From NCBI GenBank assembly GCA_934589155.1, contig CAKTNP010000011.1, forward strand, positions 1 through 54,590: a stretch of DNA of 54,590 bases. Reading direction: 5' to 3'. Origin of the DNA: an uncultured Oscillospiraceae bacterium (lineage in GTDB: Bacteria > Bacillota > Clostridia > Oscillospirales > Oscillospiraceae). The translations under genes were made by a program, and so were the position numbers. Positions 32,009-40,713 of this stretch are shown piece after piece (positions within the stretch are counted from its first letter, which is position 1; every line of letters starts with the position of its first letter). The notes under the pieces were generated by a model. That model was not told the origin of the DNA. It was given only the letters and a program-made list of their open reading frames with translations, and did no database searches.

Positions 32009-33862
32009 ATGACCTTCCAGGAGTTGAAGGAAAAGGCCCTGTCCCTGCCCTACGCCCCCGGGGTGTACATCATGCGGGACAAGACCAACACCGTGATCTA
32101 TGTGGGAAAGGCAAAAAAACTCAAGAACCGGGTGAGCCAGTACTTCCAGGACTCGGCGGCCCACACGCCGAAGACCAAGATGATGGTGTCCAAGATCGAC
32201 CACTTTGACGTGATCGTGGCGGCCTCGGAGTTTGAGGCTCTGGTGCTGGAATGTTCCCAGATCAAGCAGTATATGCCTAAGTACAACATCCTGTTGAAGG
32301 ACGACAAGGGCTATCCCTATCTGCGGCTGGACATGCATGAGGAATACCCCAGGATCACCCTGGTGAACAAAATGGCTCAGGACGGGGCCACCTATTTCGG
32401 CCCCTACGGCAGCCGGGGCCTGAGCCAGAACGCCATCGTGGCCATTGAAAAGGCCCTGAAGCTGCCCCAGTGCAGCAAGCAGTTCCCCAGGGACCTGGGG
32501 AAGGAGCGGCCCTGCCTCAACTATCAGATGAATCTCTGCTCCGGCTGGTGCCAGCTGTCCAAGACTTCCCAGCAGTATAAAAAGGTGATGGAACAGGCGA
32601 AAATGCTCCTGTCCGGGGACTACAAGGTCCTGGCGGCAGAGATCCATGACGAGATGCTGGAGGCTTCGGACAATCTGGAATTCGAGCGGGCGGCGGAGCT
32701 GCGGGACCGGCTGAAGGCCGTGGAGTCCCTGGGCGAAAAGTCCCTGGTCACCGCCGGGACCCAGGCGGACACGGACGTGGTGGGCTTTTACCAGACCGAG
32801 GCCCGGGCCTGCTTTGCGGTGCTGCACTTCTTCGGCGGGGCCCTGGTGGACAAGGATTATGAAATTTTACCGGTCCAGGAGGATCCGGAGGCGGCGGTCA
32901 GCAGCCTGGTAAAGCAGTATTATTTGGCCCGGGGTCTGGCCCCCAAGGTGGTGATGCTGCCCACGGCCATGGAGGACGGGGAGCTCTTTGAGGAGTTACT
33001 GTTCCGGGAGAACGGCAAGCGGACCCGGATCCGGGTGCCCCAGCGGGGGGACAACGTGCGGCTGACGGAACTGGCGGAGAAAAACGCCAGGGAAGAGGCG
33101 GAGCGGGTCACCACCCGGGAGGAGCGGATCGCGGGATCCCTGACCCTTTTGGGGAAGATGCTGTCCATGGAGCCTCCCCGCCGGATCGAATCCTTTGATA
33201 TTTCCAACATGGCGGGCACGGACATCGTGGCCTCCATGATCGTCTACGGCAACGGCAAACCGGAGAAGAAAAGCTACAAGCGGTTCAAGGTGGAGGGCCT
33301 CAGCGACCAGGACGACTACGCATCTATGTACCAGGTCCTGACCCGGCGGTACACCCGGCTCAAAAACGGGGATCCGGGCTTTGACACCGCCCCGGACCTG
33401 ATCCTGCTGGACGGCGGCGCCAACCATGCCGCCGTCGGCGAGCGGGTCCTGGGAGAATTGGGCCTGAATATTCCGGTGTTCGGCATGGTAAAGGACAACC
33501 GCCACAGGACCCGGGCTCTGACTGACGCCCGGGATAACGAGATCGCCCTCATCGGCCAGACAGCGGTGTTCGCCCTGGTGGGCAGCATCCAGGAGGAGGT
33601 CCACAGGTTCGCCATCACCTATCACCGGGAGCTGCGGAGCAGACGGCTCCGGTATTCCAAGCTGGATGAGATTCCGGGCATCGGCCCCAAGCGGAAGGAG
33701 CAGCTGCTCAAGAAATTCAAGTCTCTTTCCGCCATTTCCAAGGCCAGCTTAGAGGAGTTGGAGGAGGTCCTGCCCGTAAGCGCTGCCGAGGCCGTGCAGC
33801 GGTTCTTTCAGGAAAAGGAGGAAACACCATGCGAGTCATCACAGGTTCCGCCCGAGGGGTGA
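32009..33862 (+). CDS. uvrC: Excinuclease ABC subunit C (UvrC)
   Basis: 617 aa from ATG 32009; TGGAGGAGA precedes it, whereas the in-frame ATG at 31997 is itself within that site. GIY-YIG nuclease domain at about 10-90 (PGVYIMRDK and VIYVGKAKKLKNR), UVR helix pair near 205-235 (FERAAELRDRLKAVE), RNase H-like 5' nuclease domain in the middle (FDISNMAGTD, LILLDGGANH) and helix-hairpin-helix at about 560-600 (IPGIGPKRKEQLLKKF). It makes both cuts in nucleotide excision repair with UvrAB. Overlaps rsmD by 34 bases. Confidence 0.96.
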   Translation: MTFQELKEKALSLPYAPGVYIMRDKTNTVIYVGKAKKLKNRVSQYFQDSAAHTPKTKMMVSKIDHFDVIVAASEFEALVLECSQIKQYMPKYNILLKDDKGYPYLRLDMHEEYPRITLVNKMAQDGATYFGPYGSRGLSQNAIVAIEKALKLPQCSKQFPRDLGKERPCLNYQMNLCSGWCQLSKTSQQYKKVMEQAKMLLSGDYKVLAAEIHDEMLEASDNLEFERAAELRDRLKAVESLGEKSLVTAGTQADTDVVGFYQTEARACFAVLHFFGGALVDKDYEILPVQEDPEAAVSSLVKQYYLARGLAPKVVMLPTAMEDGELFEELLFRENGKRTRIRVPQRGDNVRLTELAEKNAREEAERVTTREERIAGSLTLLGKMLSMEPPRRIESFDISNMAGTDIVASMIVYGNGKPEKKSYKRFKVEGLSDQDDYASMYQVLTRRYTRLKNGDPGFDTAPDLILLDGGANHAAVGERVLGELGLNIPVFGMVKDNRHRTRALTDARDNEIALIGQTAVFALVGSIQEEVHRFAITYHRELRSRRLRYSKLDEIPGIGPKRKEQLLKKFKSLSAISKASLEELEEVLPVSAAEAVQRFFQEKEETPCESSQVPPEG

Positions 33863-34416
33863 CCCTGAAAACGCCCCAGGGACAGGCCACCCGACCCACT
33901 ACGGAGCGGGTGAAGGAGGCCCTGTTCAGCGCCATTCAGTTTGACATTCCAGGGGCCAGGGTCCTGGATCTGTTTGCCGGCACCGGGCAGTTGGGCATCG
34001 AGGCCCTGAGCCGTGGGGCTCAGCGGGCTGTGTTCGTGGATCAGCAGAAGGCTGCCGCGGATCTGGTCCGGGAGAACCTCCGCAGGACCCGTCTGACGGA
34101 CCGGGCCCAGGTGATCCAGGGGGAATACGGGGCCTATCTTGCCCGGTGCCGGGAGAAATTCGACATTATTTTCCTGGACCCGCCCTATGCGGAGACCTTC
34201 CTGGAAAATGCGTTAAAACGGATTTCGGAAATTGACATTTTATCGGACAATGGTATAATAGTAGCGGAAAGCCCCGTGGGGAAGACCCTTCCCGGGGATT
34301 TTCCCGGGCTTTTTCAAAAAAAGAGCTATCGATACGGCATCACCGCCATTACTCTGTATGGCAGATCCGTGGCGGGAGGCACCTATGAAGATCGCAATCT
34401 ATCCGGGAAGCTTTGA
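33829..34416 (+). CDS. rsmD: 16S rRNA (guanine966-N2)-methyltransferase RsmD
   Basis: 195 aa. SAM-binding motif VLDLFAGTGQLGIEALSRG, acidic loop VFVDQQ, and the catalytic DPPY motif (FLDPPYAETF) of N2-guanine methylases. N-terminal MRVITGSARGVTLKTP is the family start. It overlaps uvrC by 34 and coaD by 32 bases, forming a tightly packed uvrC-rsmD-coaD operon. AAAGGAGG precedes the start within uvrC. Confidence 0.95.
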   Translation: MRVITGSARGVTLKTPQGQATRPTTERVKEALFSAIQFDIPGARVLDLFAGTGQLGIEALSRGAQRAVFVDQQKAAADLVRENLRRTRLTDRAQVIQGEYGAYLARCREKFDIIFLDPPYAETFLENALKRISEIDILSDNGIIVAESPVGKTLPGDFPGLFQKKSYRYGITAITLYGRSVAGGTYEDRNLSGKL

Positions 34417-34879
34417 TCCCGTGACCAACGGCCATTTGAACATTATCCGCCGGGCCGCCAGTATTTTTGACCGGCTCATCGTATGTGTTATGGTCAATTC
34501 CGGGAAGAATCCCATGTTCACCCAGCAGGAGCGGGCGGAGCTGATCCGCCGGGTCACCGCCGACATTCCCAATGTGGAGGTGGACACCGCCGACGAACTG
34601 CTGGCGGACTACGCCCGGCGCAGAGGCGGCTGCGTCATCGTCAAGGGGCTCCGGGCCGGATCGGATTTTGAAAACGAGTTCCAGATGGCCCTGATCAACC
34701 ATAAGATCAATGAAAATCTGGATACCATGTTCCTGACAGCGGAGCATCAGTACATGTACCTCAGCTCCAGCACCGTGAAGGAGCTGGGCCGGTACGATGT
34801 GGACCTGACGGACTTCCTGCCCCGGGAGATCATTCCGGACTTCCAGGTACGAATGAAACAGATCAAACAGTCGAAATAA
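34385..34879 (+). CDS. coaD: Phosphopantetheine adenylyltransferase
   Basis: 164 aa from ATG 34385 (GGGAGGC upstream). Nucleotidyltransferase motifs are complete: YPGSFDPVTNGHLN near the start (HxGH-type site), KGLRAGSDFENEFQMA in the middle and YLSSSTVKELGRYD near 125. It catalyses the penultimate step of coenzyme A synthesis, joining AMP to 4'-phosphopantetheine. Follows rsmD in the common Firmicutes order. Confidence 0.96.
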   Translation: MKIAIYPGSFDPVTNGHLNIIRRAASIFDRLIVCVMVNSGKNPMFTQQERAELIRRVTADIPNVEVDTADELLADYARRRGGCVIVKGLRAGSDFENEFQMALINHKINENLDTMFLTAEHQYMYLSSSTVKELGRYDVDLTDFLPREIIPDFQVRMKQIKQSK

Positions 34880-34897
34880 ATATAAGGAGGAATTCCG

Positions 34898-35407
34898 ATG
34901 CACGACAACGGCATTGAGGACATCATCACAAAACTTTACGACATGATCCAGGACGCCAGGGCTATGCCCTTTGGCGCGGACAAGTGCGTGGTGGAGCGGG
35001 AGCGGGTCCTGGATCTGCTGGATGAAATTTCCAACCAGCTGCCCGGAGAGCTGAAACAGTCCAAGACCATCGTGGACTCCAAGCAGGAGCTCATCGCCAA
35101 CGCCAAGAAGGAGGCCGAGGGCATTATCCGCAACGCCCAGCAGCAGGCCAAGACCATGATCAGCAAGGAGGCCGTGGTCCAGGAGGCCCAGCGCCAGGCT
35201 GACGAAATGATCAAGAACGCTCAGGCCAAGATCAAGGAGCTGAAGCAGGTCACCAACGACTATGTGGACGACGCCCTGAAGCGCACCGAGGAGGCCATCA
35301 ACGGCGCCCTCAGCGACGTGCGGGATTCCCGGAACCGTCTGCACCAGATGAACGGAGCCGGGGGCCGGAAGCCCGGCGCGCCCTCTCCCGTGATCGAGGA
35401 TATTTGA
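34898..35407 (+). CDS. Coiled-coil protein of the coaD locus
   Basis: 169 aa, preceded by AAGGAGGAA, 18 bases after coaD. It is almost wholly helical and charged: residues about 45-150 show heptad-like repeats (ELIANAKKEAEGIIRNAQQQ, EAQRQADEMIKNAQAKIKEL) similar to the peripheral stalk b/E subunits of ATP synthases or DivIVA-like scaffolds. A short Gly/Pro tail follows. There is no membrane segment and no other ATPase gene nearby, so a true ATP-synthase role is unlikely. Proteins like it are regularly found after coaD in Clostridia. Function unknown. Confidence 0.7.
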   Translation: MHDNGIEDIITKLYDMIQDARAMPFGADKCVVERERVLDLLDEISNQLPGELKQSKTIVDSKQELIANAKKEAEGIIRNAQQQAKTMISKEAVVQEAQRQADEMIKNAQAKIKELKQVTNDYVDDALKRTEEAINGALSDVRDSRNRLHQMNGAGGRKPGAPSPVIEDI

Positions 35408-35412
35408 ACCCA

Positions 35413-35452
35413 TATAACAGGCCATTTGATCTCATTTGGCCTGTTATTTTTG
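35413..35452 (+). terminator. Terminator of the uvrC-coaD operon
   Basis: ATAACAGGCC (35414-35423) pairs with GGCCTGTTAT (35438-35447), then five T. Confidence 0.82.
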
Positions 35453-35478
35453 AATACGCCGAAATTGGAGGAATTTCT

Positions 35479-37173
35479 ATGGACTATATGGAACGCTATG
35501 CCTTATGGAAAAATGCCCCCGGCATGCCCCAGGAGGTCGTAAACGAGCTGGAGGCCATTGCCAATGACCCGGAGGAGCTGAAGAGCCGCTTCGGAAGTGA
35601 CCTGCAGTTCGGCACCGCCGGCATGCGGGGTATTATGGGCGCCGGGTCCAACCGGCTCAACCGCTATACCGTCCGCCGGGCCGCCCAGGGCATGGCCGCC
35701 TGGCTGAATACCACGAACCTGCCCAAGTGGGCCGCCATCGGCTATGATTCCCGGCACAACTCCCGGCTTTTCGCGGAGGTCTGCGCCGTGGCCTTTGCCG
35801 AGGCGGGCATCGAAGCCTGGATCTATGACCGACTGGCTCCCACCCCCATGCTGTCCTACGCCGTCCGGACGCTGGACTGCGGCTGCGGCGTGGTAATCTC
35901 CGCCAGCCACAACGCCGGGGCCTACAACGGCGTCAAGTGCTACGGCCCTGACGGCTGCCAGATGACGGACGAGCCCGCCAAGATCGTCATGGAGAAGATC
36001 GAGACCATTCCCTTCTTCCAGCCAGAGGAGAAGAGCTTTGAAGGTTTTTTGGCGGAGGGGAAGATTCGGTACATTCCCCAAAAGATTTGGGAGAGCTATT
36101 ATGAGACGGTGATGGCAGAGGCCATGAACCTGGACTGCCTGAAAAACGCCGGGTTGGAGATCGTCTACACGCCCCTCTGCGGCACCGGCAACGAGCCGGT
36201 CCACGCGGTGCTGGGCCGTCTGGGCGTCAAGTTCCACACCGTGGCCTGCCAGGAGAAGCCCGACGGAGACTTCAAGACCTGCGAATATCCCAACCCGGAG
36301 ACCGACGCGGCCCTGAACGAAAGCTATAAAGTGGCCAAGACCGTTCCCTGCGATGCCATTCTGGGCACGGATCCCGACGCCGATCGGCTGGCCATCGCCG
36401 TGCCGGAGGGAGAGGGCTTCCGGAAGCTCAGCGGCAACGAGCTGGGCTGCCTGCTGCTGGACTACATCCTCAAGACCCGGACGGAGCGGGGAGACCTGCC
36501 CACGGAGGCGGAGGCGGTGCGGAGCATCGTGTCCTCGCCCCTGGCGGACCGGGTGGCGGAGCACTACGGCTGCCGGATCAAGAAGGTCCTGACGGGCTTT
36601 AAGTACATCGGCGGCGAGATCCTGGACCTGGAACAGGCGGGCCACGCGGATCGGTTCGTCTTTGGCTTTGAGGAGAGCTGCGGCTATTTGAAGGGCACCT
36701 ATGCCCGGGATAAGGATGCCATCGTAGCCTCCATGCTGACCTGTGAAATGGCCGCCAGCCTGAAGCAGCAGGGCAAGACCATCCTGGACGCCCTCCACGA
36801 GCTGTACGCCCGGTTCGGCATTTATCTGAGCCATGTCCGCAGCATTGAGCTGAAGGGCGCCGACGCCATGGACCAGGCGGCGGAAATGATGAGAAAGCTC
36901 CGGGCCAATACCCCTGCCAAGGTGGCGGGGCTGGATGTGACGGAGGTCAACGACTACCTGTCCGGCGTCAGCCGGGATCTGACCACCGGGGCGGAGACCA
37001 AGATCGACCTGCCCAGCTCCAATGTGCTGGAGTTGGTGCTGGGCGGTCACGGCAGCGTCATCGCCCGGCCCTCCGGTACGGAGCCCAAGGTGAAGTTCTA
37101 TTACACCGCCGTGGGGGCCACGGCGGAGGAGGCCCAGGCTCTGCTGGAGGCCATGGAGAAAGAAATTCCTTAA
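35479..37173 (+). CDS. pgcA: Phosphoglucomutase/phosphomannomutase (PgcA type)
   Basis: 564 aa from ATG 35479 (TTGGAGGAA upstream); an earlier in-frame ATG at 35404 overlaps the preceding gene and has no ribosome site. All alpha-D-phosphohexomutase landmarks are present: FGTAGMRG near 41, the phosphoserine loop VISASHNAGAYNG near 157, the metal loop GTDPDADRLAIAV near 300, the sugar-binding loop GFEESCGYLKG near 400 and the C-terminal phosphate site RPSGTEPKVKFY near 535. It interconverts hexose 1- and 6-phosphates for cell-envelope precursors. Confidence 0.95.
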   Translation: MDYMERYALWKNAPGMPQEVVNELEAIANDPEELKSRFGSDLQFGTAGMRGIMGAGSNRLNRYTVRRAAQGMAAWLNTTNLPKWAAIGYDSRHNSRLFAEVCAVAFAEAGIEAWIYDRLAPTPMLSYAVRTLDCGCGVVISASHNAGAYNGVKCYGPDGCQMTDEPAKIVMEKIETIPFFQPEEKSFEGFLAEGKIRYIPQKIWESYYETVMAEAMNLDCLKNAGLEIVYTPLCGTGNEPVHAVLGRLGVKFHTVACQEKPDGDFKTCEYPNPETDAALNESYKVAKTVPCDAILGTDPDADRLAIAVPEGEGFRKLSGNELGCLLLDYILKTRTERGDLPTEAEAVRSIVSSPLADRVAEHYGCRIKKVLTGFKYIGGEILDLEQAGHADRFVFGFEESCGYLKGTYARDKDAIVASMLTCEMAASLKQQGKTILDALHELYARFGIYLSHVRSIELKGADAMDQAAEMMRKLRANTPAKVAGLDVTEVNDYLSGVSRDLTTGAETKIDLPSSNVLELVLGGHGSVIARPSGTEPKVKFYYTAVGATAEEAQALLEAMEKEIP

Positions 37174-37180
37174 TAAAACA

Positions 37181-37217
37181 GAAAGCGACCGCCGGATAAT
37201 TCCGGCGGCCCGCTTTC
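37181..37217 (+). terminator. Terminator of pgcA
   Basis: GAAAGCG and ACCGCCGG pair with TCCGGCGG and CGCTTTC across 37181-37217. A second hairpin (AACATCAGAG/CTCTGATGTT, 37231-37267) follows and may serve the convergent PAP2 gene. Confidence 0.7.
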
Positions 37218-37269
37218 ACATAGGACGTATAACATCAGAGGGCTGCAGATTGCGGCTCTCTGATGTTTG

Positions 37270-37971
37270 TTATTGCTTTTTCTTGGCGGCCCGAAGGTCC
37301 GGCATACGGTAAATAAAGAACCACAGGGGCAGGCACCAAGCAATACCGCCGAAAATGTCCAGCGCCGAATGCTGCTTGACGAAGACCGTGGAAATGCTGA
37401 TGAGAAAGGCCAGAATCGCGGCGGAGAGCCGGAACTTTTTAAGGCCCTTGCAGCGGAAGACCGCAATGACGCCGCCGATGGAGCCGATCACATGCATGCT
37501 GGGGAACACATTGGTATTGGTGTCCGCCGCATAGATCCGGCCCAGCATCCAGGTGAAAATATTCTTTCGGGGGAAGGGATCCGGCCGCAGGTCCTGGCCG
37601 TTGGGCACCAGTATGCAGAACAGCAGGGCGCTGCAGAAGCCGATGAAGATGAAGGCCATGTATTTCCGGAATCCGGCGGCATCCTTGAACAGCAGATACA
37701 GGCCCACGGCCACCAGGAAGGGATACCACATGCAGTAGGGCAGGGCGAAGCCCTCTAAAAAGGGGATTTTGTCGTCCAGGGGAATGTAAGAGGACCAATA
37801 GGGCTTATCCGGGGACACGTACCACTCCGTCAGAAAGAACAGAGCCAGATATATGGGGAGCAGCAGGACCAGCCAGACGTGGGGATTCTCCCGGACAAAG
37901 GCCCGGATCGTGGCCCACAGACCGGGCTTAGGGCCGGGAAGGATGCTCTTCTGGGGTTCGGTATCGTTCAT
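37270..37971 (-). CDS. PAP2-family membrane phosphatase
   Basis: 233 aa with about six membrane segments. The PAP2 signature is split as usual: DLRPDPFPRKN (motif 1 region), FPSMHVIGSIGG (SxxH motif 2) and VKQHSALDIFGGI (HxxxxD motif 3). Such enzymes dephosphorylate lipid pyrophosphates (undecaprenyl-PP, phosphatidate or PGP) at the outer face of the membrane. Substrate cannot be specified. CAGGAGGCAC precedes the start. It is divergent from the DtxR-like gene. Confidence 0.87.
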   Translation of the reverse strand: MNDTEPQKSILPGPKPGLWATIRAFVRENPHVWLVLLLPIYLALFFLTEWYVSPDKPYWSSYIPLDDKIPFLEGFALPYCMWYPFLVAVGLYLLFKDAAGFRKYMAFIFIGFCSALLFCILVPNGQDLRPDPFPRKNIFTWMLGRIYAADTNTNVFPSMHVIGSIGGVIAVFRCKGLKKFRLSAAILAFLISISTVFVKQHSALDIFGGIAWCLPLWFFIYRMPDLRAAKKKQ

Positions 37972-38138
37972 GTGTGCCTCCTGCGGGCCGGCTTAACGCC
38001 TGAATTCTATTCTAATTATACCGGATTTCCGGGAAAAGGGAATAGACAAAATCCGGTCTTTGTCCTGCGGGGGGAAGGGCGAAACGGATAGGCGGAGATG
38101 GGGGAAATTCGGCTCGTTCAAGAATGTACAAAAAAAGA

Positions 38139-38167
38139 TTGCGCACCCAGGGGATTTGTGCTAAAAT
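38139..38167 (+). promoter_or_regulatory. Promoter of the DtxR-like gene
   Basis: TTGCGC (38139-38144), 17 bases, TAAAAT (38162-38167). The region 37972-38218 otherwise shows no gene. Confidence 0.55.
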
Positions 38168-38218
38168 AACAAAAATAGCATTGATATCTGGGGCAGAATC
38201 GGAAAGGAGCACAGCAAA

Positions 38219-38602
38219 TTGAAGATCCAAGAATCCGCAGAAAATTATTTGGAAACGATCCTGATGTTGAAAAACCGGAAGGGTGCGGTCCGGTCCATTG
38301 ACATTGCCAACGAGCTGGAGTTTTCCAAGCCCAGCGTCAGCGTGGCCATGAAGAATCTCCGGGAAAACGGATATATCGAGGTGGACGGGGACGGCTTTAT
38401 TTCTCTGCTGCCCTCCGGCGTGGCCATTGCTGAAAAGATCTATGAGCGCCACACAGCCATTTCGGACTGGCTGGTGGCCCTGGGGGTGGATCCCGCCGTG
38501 GCGGCGGAGGACGCCTGCCGCATTGAGCATGTGATCTCCGCCGAGAGCTTTGAAGCGGTGAAGAAGCACGTGCAGCGGGTCCGGGAATCGGAAGGAAAAT
38601 AA
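38219..38602 (+). CDS. DtxR/MntR-family metal-dependent regulator, TTG start
   Basis: 127 aa from TTG 38219, supported by GAAAGGAGC at proper spacing. The N-terminal winged helix (about 1-65: QESAENYLETILML, FSKPSVSVAMKNLRENGYI) and the metal-binding/dimerisation domain with EKIYERHTAISDWLVALGVD and EDACRIEHVISAESFEAV match the short DtxR type (no SH3 domain), as MntR. It would repress metal uptake genes on binding Mn2+ or Fe2+. No transporter lies next to it; the target is elsewhere. Terminated by a hairpin at 38605-38633. Confidence 0.88.
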   Translation: MKIQESAENYLETILMLKNRKGAVRSIDIANELEFSKPSVSVAMKNLRENGYIEVDGDGFISLLPSGVAIAEKIYERHTAISDWLVALGVDPAVAAEDACRIEHVISAESFEAVKKHVQRVRESEGK

Positions 38603-38604
38603 AG

Positions 38605-38694
38605 GAAGGCCGCCGGGGCTCCGGCGGCCCTTCTGCGTTTAACGCGGATACAGATAGGAGGAACGCGGCACCGGGGTTCTGGTGCCGCGTTTTG
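38605..38694. terminator. Two hairpins between converging genes
   Basis: GGCCGCCGG/CCGGCGGCC (about 38608-38630) ends the DtxR-like gene. AACGCGGCACC (38662-38672) pairs with GGTGCCGCGTT (38681-38691), followed by TTT, and probably ends the convergent minus-strand operon. Confidence 0.72.
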
Positions 38695-38701
38695 CTCAAA
38701 A

Positions 38702-38926
38702 TTATTCGCCGGGGTCCAGCTTTACGACCTTGCCCATGTTCCACAGACGTACCACCCGGGCGGTGGCGTCCTCCTTGCTGGCCTGGTCGGTGTACTCGGC
38801 ATAGGCGGTCTGGGCGCCGCAGTCCAGGCACTCCACATACACGCACCAGCCGCCCTCATGCTGGATGCAGCCAACGCCCCGGCAGTTGGGGCAGTCTTCC
38901 AGGAAAATCTCGTTCGGTTCTGTCAT
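38702..38926 (-). CDS. Lar-like zinc-ribbon protein (restriction-alleviation family)
   Basis: 74 aa from ATG 38926. Two metal knuckles, EDCPNCRGVGC and ECLDCGAQTAY, are followed by the tail TARVVRLWNMG; this CxxC..CxxCGA..WN layout is that of the Lar family. Phage and plasmid Lar proteins modulate type I restriction, but chromosomal relatives in Clostridia have unknown roles, and no restriction gene is here. Its ribosome site overlaps the ABC-F stop, so the two are coupled. Confidence 0.7.
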   Translation of the reverse strand: MTEPNEIFLEDCPNCRGVGCIQHEGGWCVYVECLDCGAQTAYAEYTDQASKEDATARVVRLWNMGKVVKLDPGE

Positions 38927-38931
38927 AGTTC

Positions 38932-40539
38932 TCACTTCCCTTGCTTGCGCTCCTCCATCCACTGGAGGAACTCGTCATAGGTGCCCATACGGTCGATGAT
39001 GGTGCCGTCGGGCTGGAATGCGATCACCCGGTTACAAACGGAGGACAGCATCTCATGGTCATGACTGGCCAGGAACACCACCCCGGGGAAGGCCTCCAGG
39101 CCCTTGTTCACGGCCTGAATGGACTCCATGTCCAGGTGGTTGGTGGGCTGGTCCAGCAGCACCACGTTGGCGCCGGAGAGCATCATCTTGGACAGCATGC
39201 ACCGGACCCGCTCGCCGCCGGAGAGCACGTTTACGGGCTTGAACACATCCTCGCCGGAGAACAGCATCCGACCCAAGAAGCCCCGGAGGTACACGTCGTC
39301 CTTTTTGGCGGAGTACTGGCGGATCCAGTCCACCAGCTCCATGGTGCAGCCCTCAAAATAGCTGGTGTTGTCCTTGGGCAGGTAGCTCTGGGAGGTGGAC
39401 ACGCCCCAGCGGTAGGATCCCTCGTCAGGCTCCAGCTCCCCCATAAGGACCTGGAACAGGGCGGTCTGGGCCAACTCGTTTTCACCCACCAGGGCGATCT
39501 TGTCCGTGCGGTTCACGGTGAAGTGGACCTTGTCCAGGAGCTTCACCCCGTCCACGGTGACGGAAATGTCGTTGACGGCCAGAATGTCCTTGCCCAGCTC
39601 CCGCTCGGGGGTGAAGCCCACGAAGGGGTAGCGCCGGGAGGAGCAGGGCATTTCCTCCACCGTCAGCTTATCCAGAAGACGGCGGCGGGAGGTGGCCTGC
39701 TTGCTCTTGGCCTTGTTGGCGGCGAAGCGCTGGATGAAGAGCTGGAGCTCTTCGATCTTCTCCTGGTTCCGCTTGTTCTTGTTGCGGATCAGGCTCTGGA
39801 CCAGCTGACTGGACTCATACCAGAAGTCGTAGTTGCCCACGTACATCTTGATCTTGCCGTAGTCAATGTCCACGATGTGGGTGCAGACGGTATTGAGGAA
39901 GTGCCGATCATGGGACACGGCGATGACGGTGCCGGGGAAGTCCAGGAGGAAATCCTCCAGCCAGTTGATGGATTCAATATCCAGGTTGTTGGTGGGCTCG
40001 TCCAGCATCACAATGTCGGGGTTGCCGAACAGCGCCTGGGCCAGCAGTACCTTCACCTTCAGCCGGGGATCCGTGTCCGCCATGGAATCGTAGTGGTTCT
40101 CCACGGGAACTCCAAGGCCCTGGAGGATCCGGCTGGCGTCGGACTCTGCCTCCCAGCCCCCCATTTCCGCAAACTCGCCCTCCAGCTCCGAGGCCCGCAT
40201 ACCGTCCTCGTCGGAGAAGTCCGGCTTTTCATACAGGGCGTCCTTTTCCTTCATCACATCGTAGAGCCGGCGGTTGCCCATGATGACGGTATCCATGACG
40301 GAATACTCGTCGTAGGCGTTCTGGTTCTGCCGCAGGATGGACATCCGGACCCCGGGCTTCAGGGAAACAGAGCCGCCGGTGGATTCCAGTTCCCCGGACA
40401 GGACCTTCAGGAATGTGGACTTGCCCGCGCCGTTGGCGCCGATGACGCCGTAGCAGTTGCCGGGATCGAATTGCAGGTCCACATGCTGGAACAGCCATTG
40501 GCCGCCGAACTGCATGCTCAAATTACTGACCGTGATCAT
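38932..40539 (-). CDS. ABC-F ATPase (YbiT/YkpA type) with degenerate second site
   Basis: 535 aa from ATG 40539, with GAAAGGAACC upstream. Two ABC domains joined by a charged linker, no membrane part: a ribosome-binding ABC-F protein of the YbiT kind. NBD1 is canonical (Walker A GANGAGKST, Lys40; MLDEPTNNLD). NBD2 has lost two key residues: Walker A reads GENELAQTA (Gln358 in place of Lys) and Walker B reads LLDQPTNHLD (Gln464 in place of the catalytic Glu). The signature NVLSGGERVR is kept. Hydrolysis at site 2 should be lost, as in engineered EQ mutants. ABC-F factors act on stalled ribosomes. Confidence 0.9.
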   Translation of the reverse strand: MITVSNLSMQFGGQWLFQHVDLQFDPGNCYGVIGANGAGKSTFLKVLSGELESTGGSVSLKPGVRMSILRQNQNAYDEYSVMDTVIMGNRRLYDVMKEKDALYEKPDFSDEDGMRASELEGEFAEMGGWEAESDASRILQGLGVPVENHYDSMADTDPRLKVKVLLAQALFGNPDIVMLDEPTNNLDIESINWLEDFLLDFPGTVIAVSHDRHFLNTVCTHIVDIDYGKIKMYVGNYDFWYESSQLVQSLIRNKNKRNQEKIEELQLFIQRFAANKAKSKQATSRRRLLDKLTVEEMPCSSRRYPFVGFTPERELGKDILAVNDISVTVDGVKLLDKVHFTVNRTDKIALVGENELAQTALFQVLMGELEPDEGSYRWGVSTSQSYLPKDNTSYFEGCTMELVDWIRQYSAKKDDVYLRGFLGRMLFSGEDVFKPVNVLSGGERVRCMLSKMMLSGANVVLLDQPTNHLDMESIQAVNKGLEAFPGVVFLASHDHEMLSSVCNRVIAFQPDGTIIDRMGTYDEFLQWMEERKQGK

Positions 40540-40633
40540 TCTATGGTTCCTTTCCAATTTGAGAAATATTCAATAACCAGGTTAGTTTACCACAAAATCC
40601 GGAAAAAGGGAAATAAAATTTTCCTCGGGGGGG

Positions 40634-40661
40634 TTGCTTTTTTGGAAGAAGGGACTATAAT
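40634..40661 (+). promoter_or_regulatory. Promoter of htpG
   Basis: TTGCTT (40634-40639), 16 bases, TATAAT (40656-40661), directly before the CIRCE element. Confidence 0.75.
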
Positions 40662-40665
40662 AGCT

Positions 40666-40692
40666 TTAGCACTCGAACAACGTGAGTGCTAA
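40666..40692 (+). promoter_or_regulatory. CIRCE element (HrcA operator)
   Basis: A perfect TTAGCACTC-N9-GAGTGCTAA lies at the expected transcription start, 22 bases before htpG. HrcA binding would repress the gene until heat or protein stress. Confidence 0.95.
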
Positions 40693-40713
40693 TACGAAAA
40701 GGACGTGACGATC

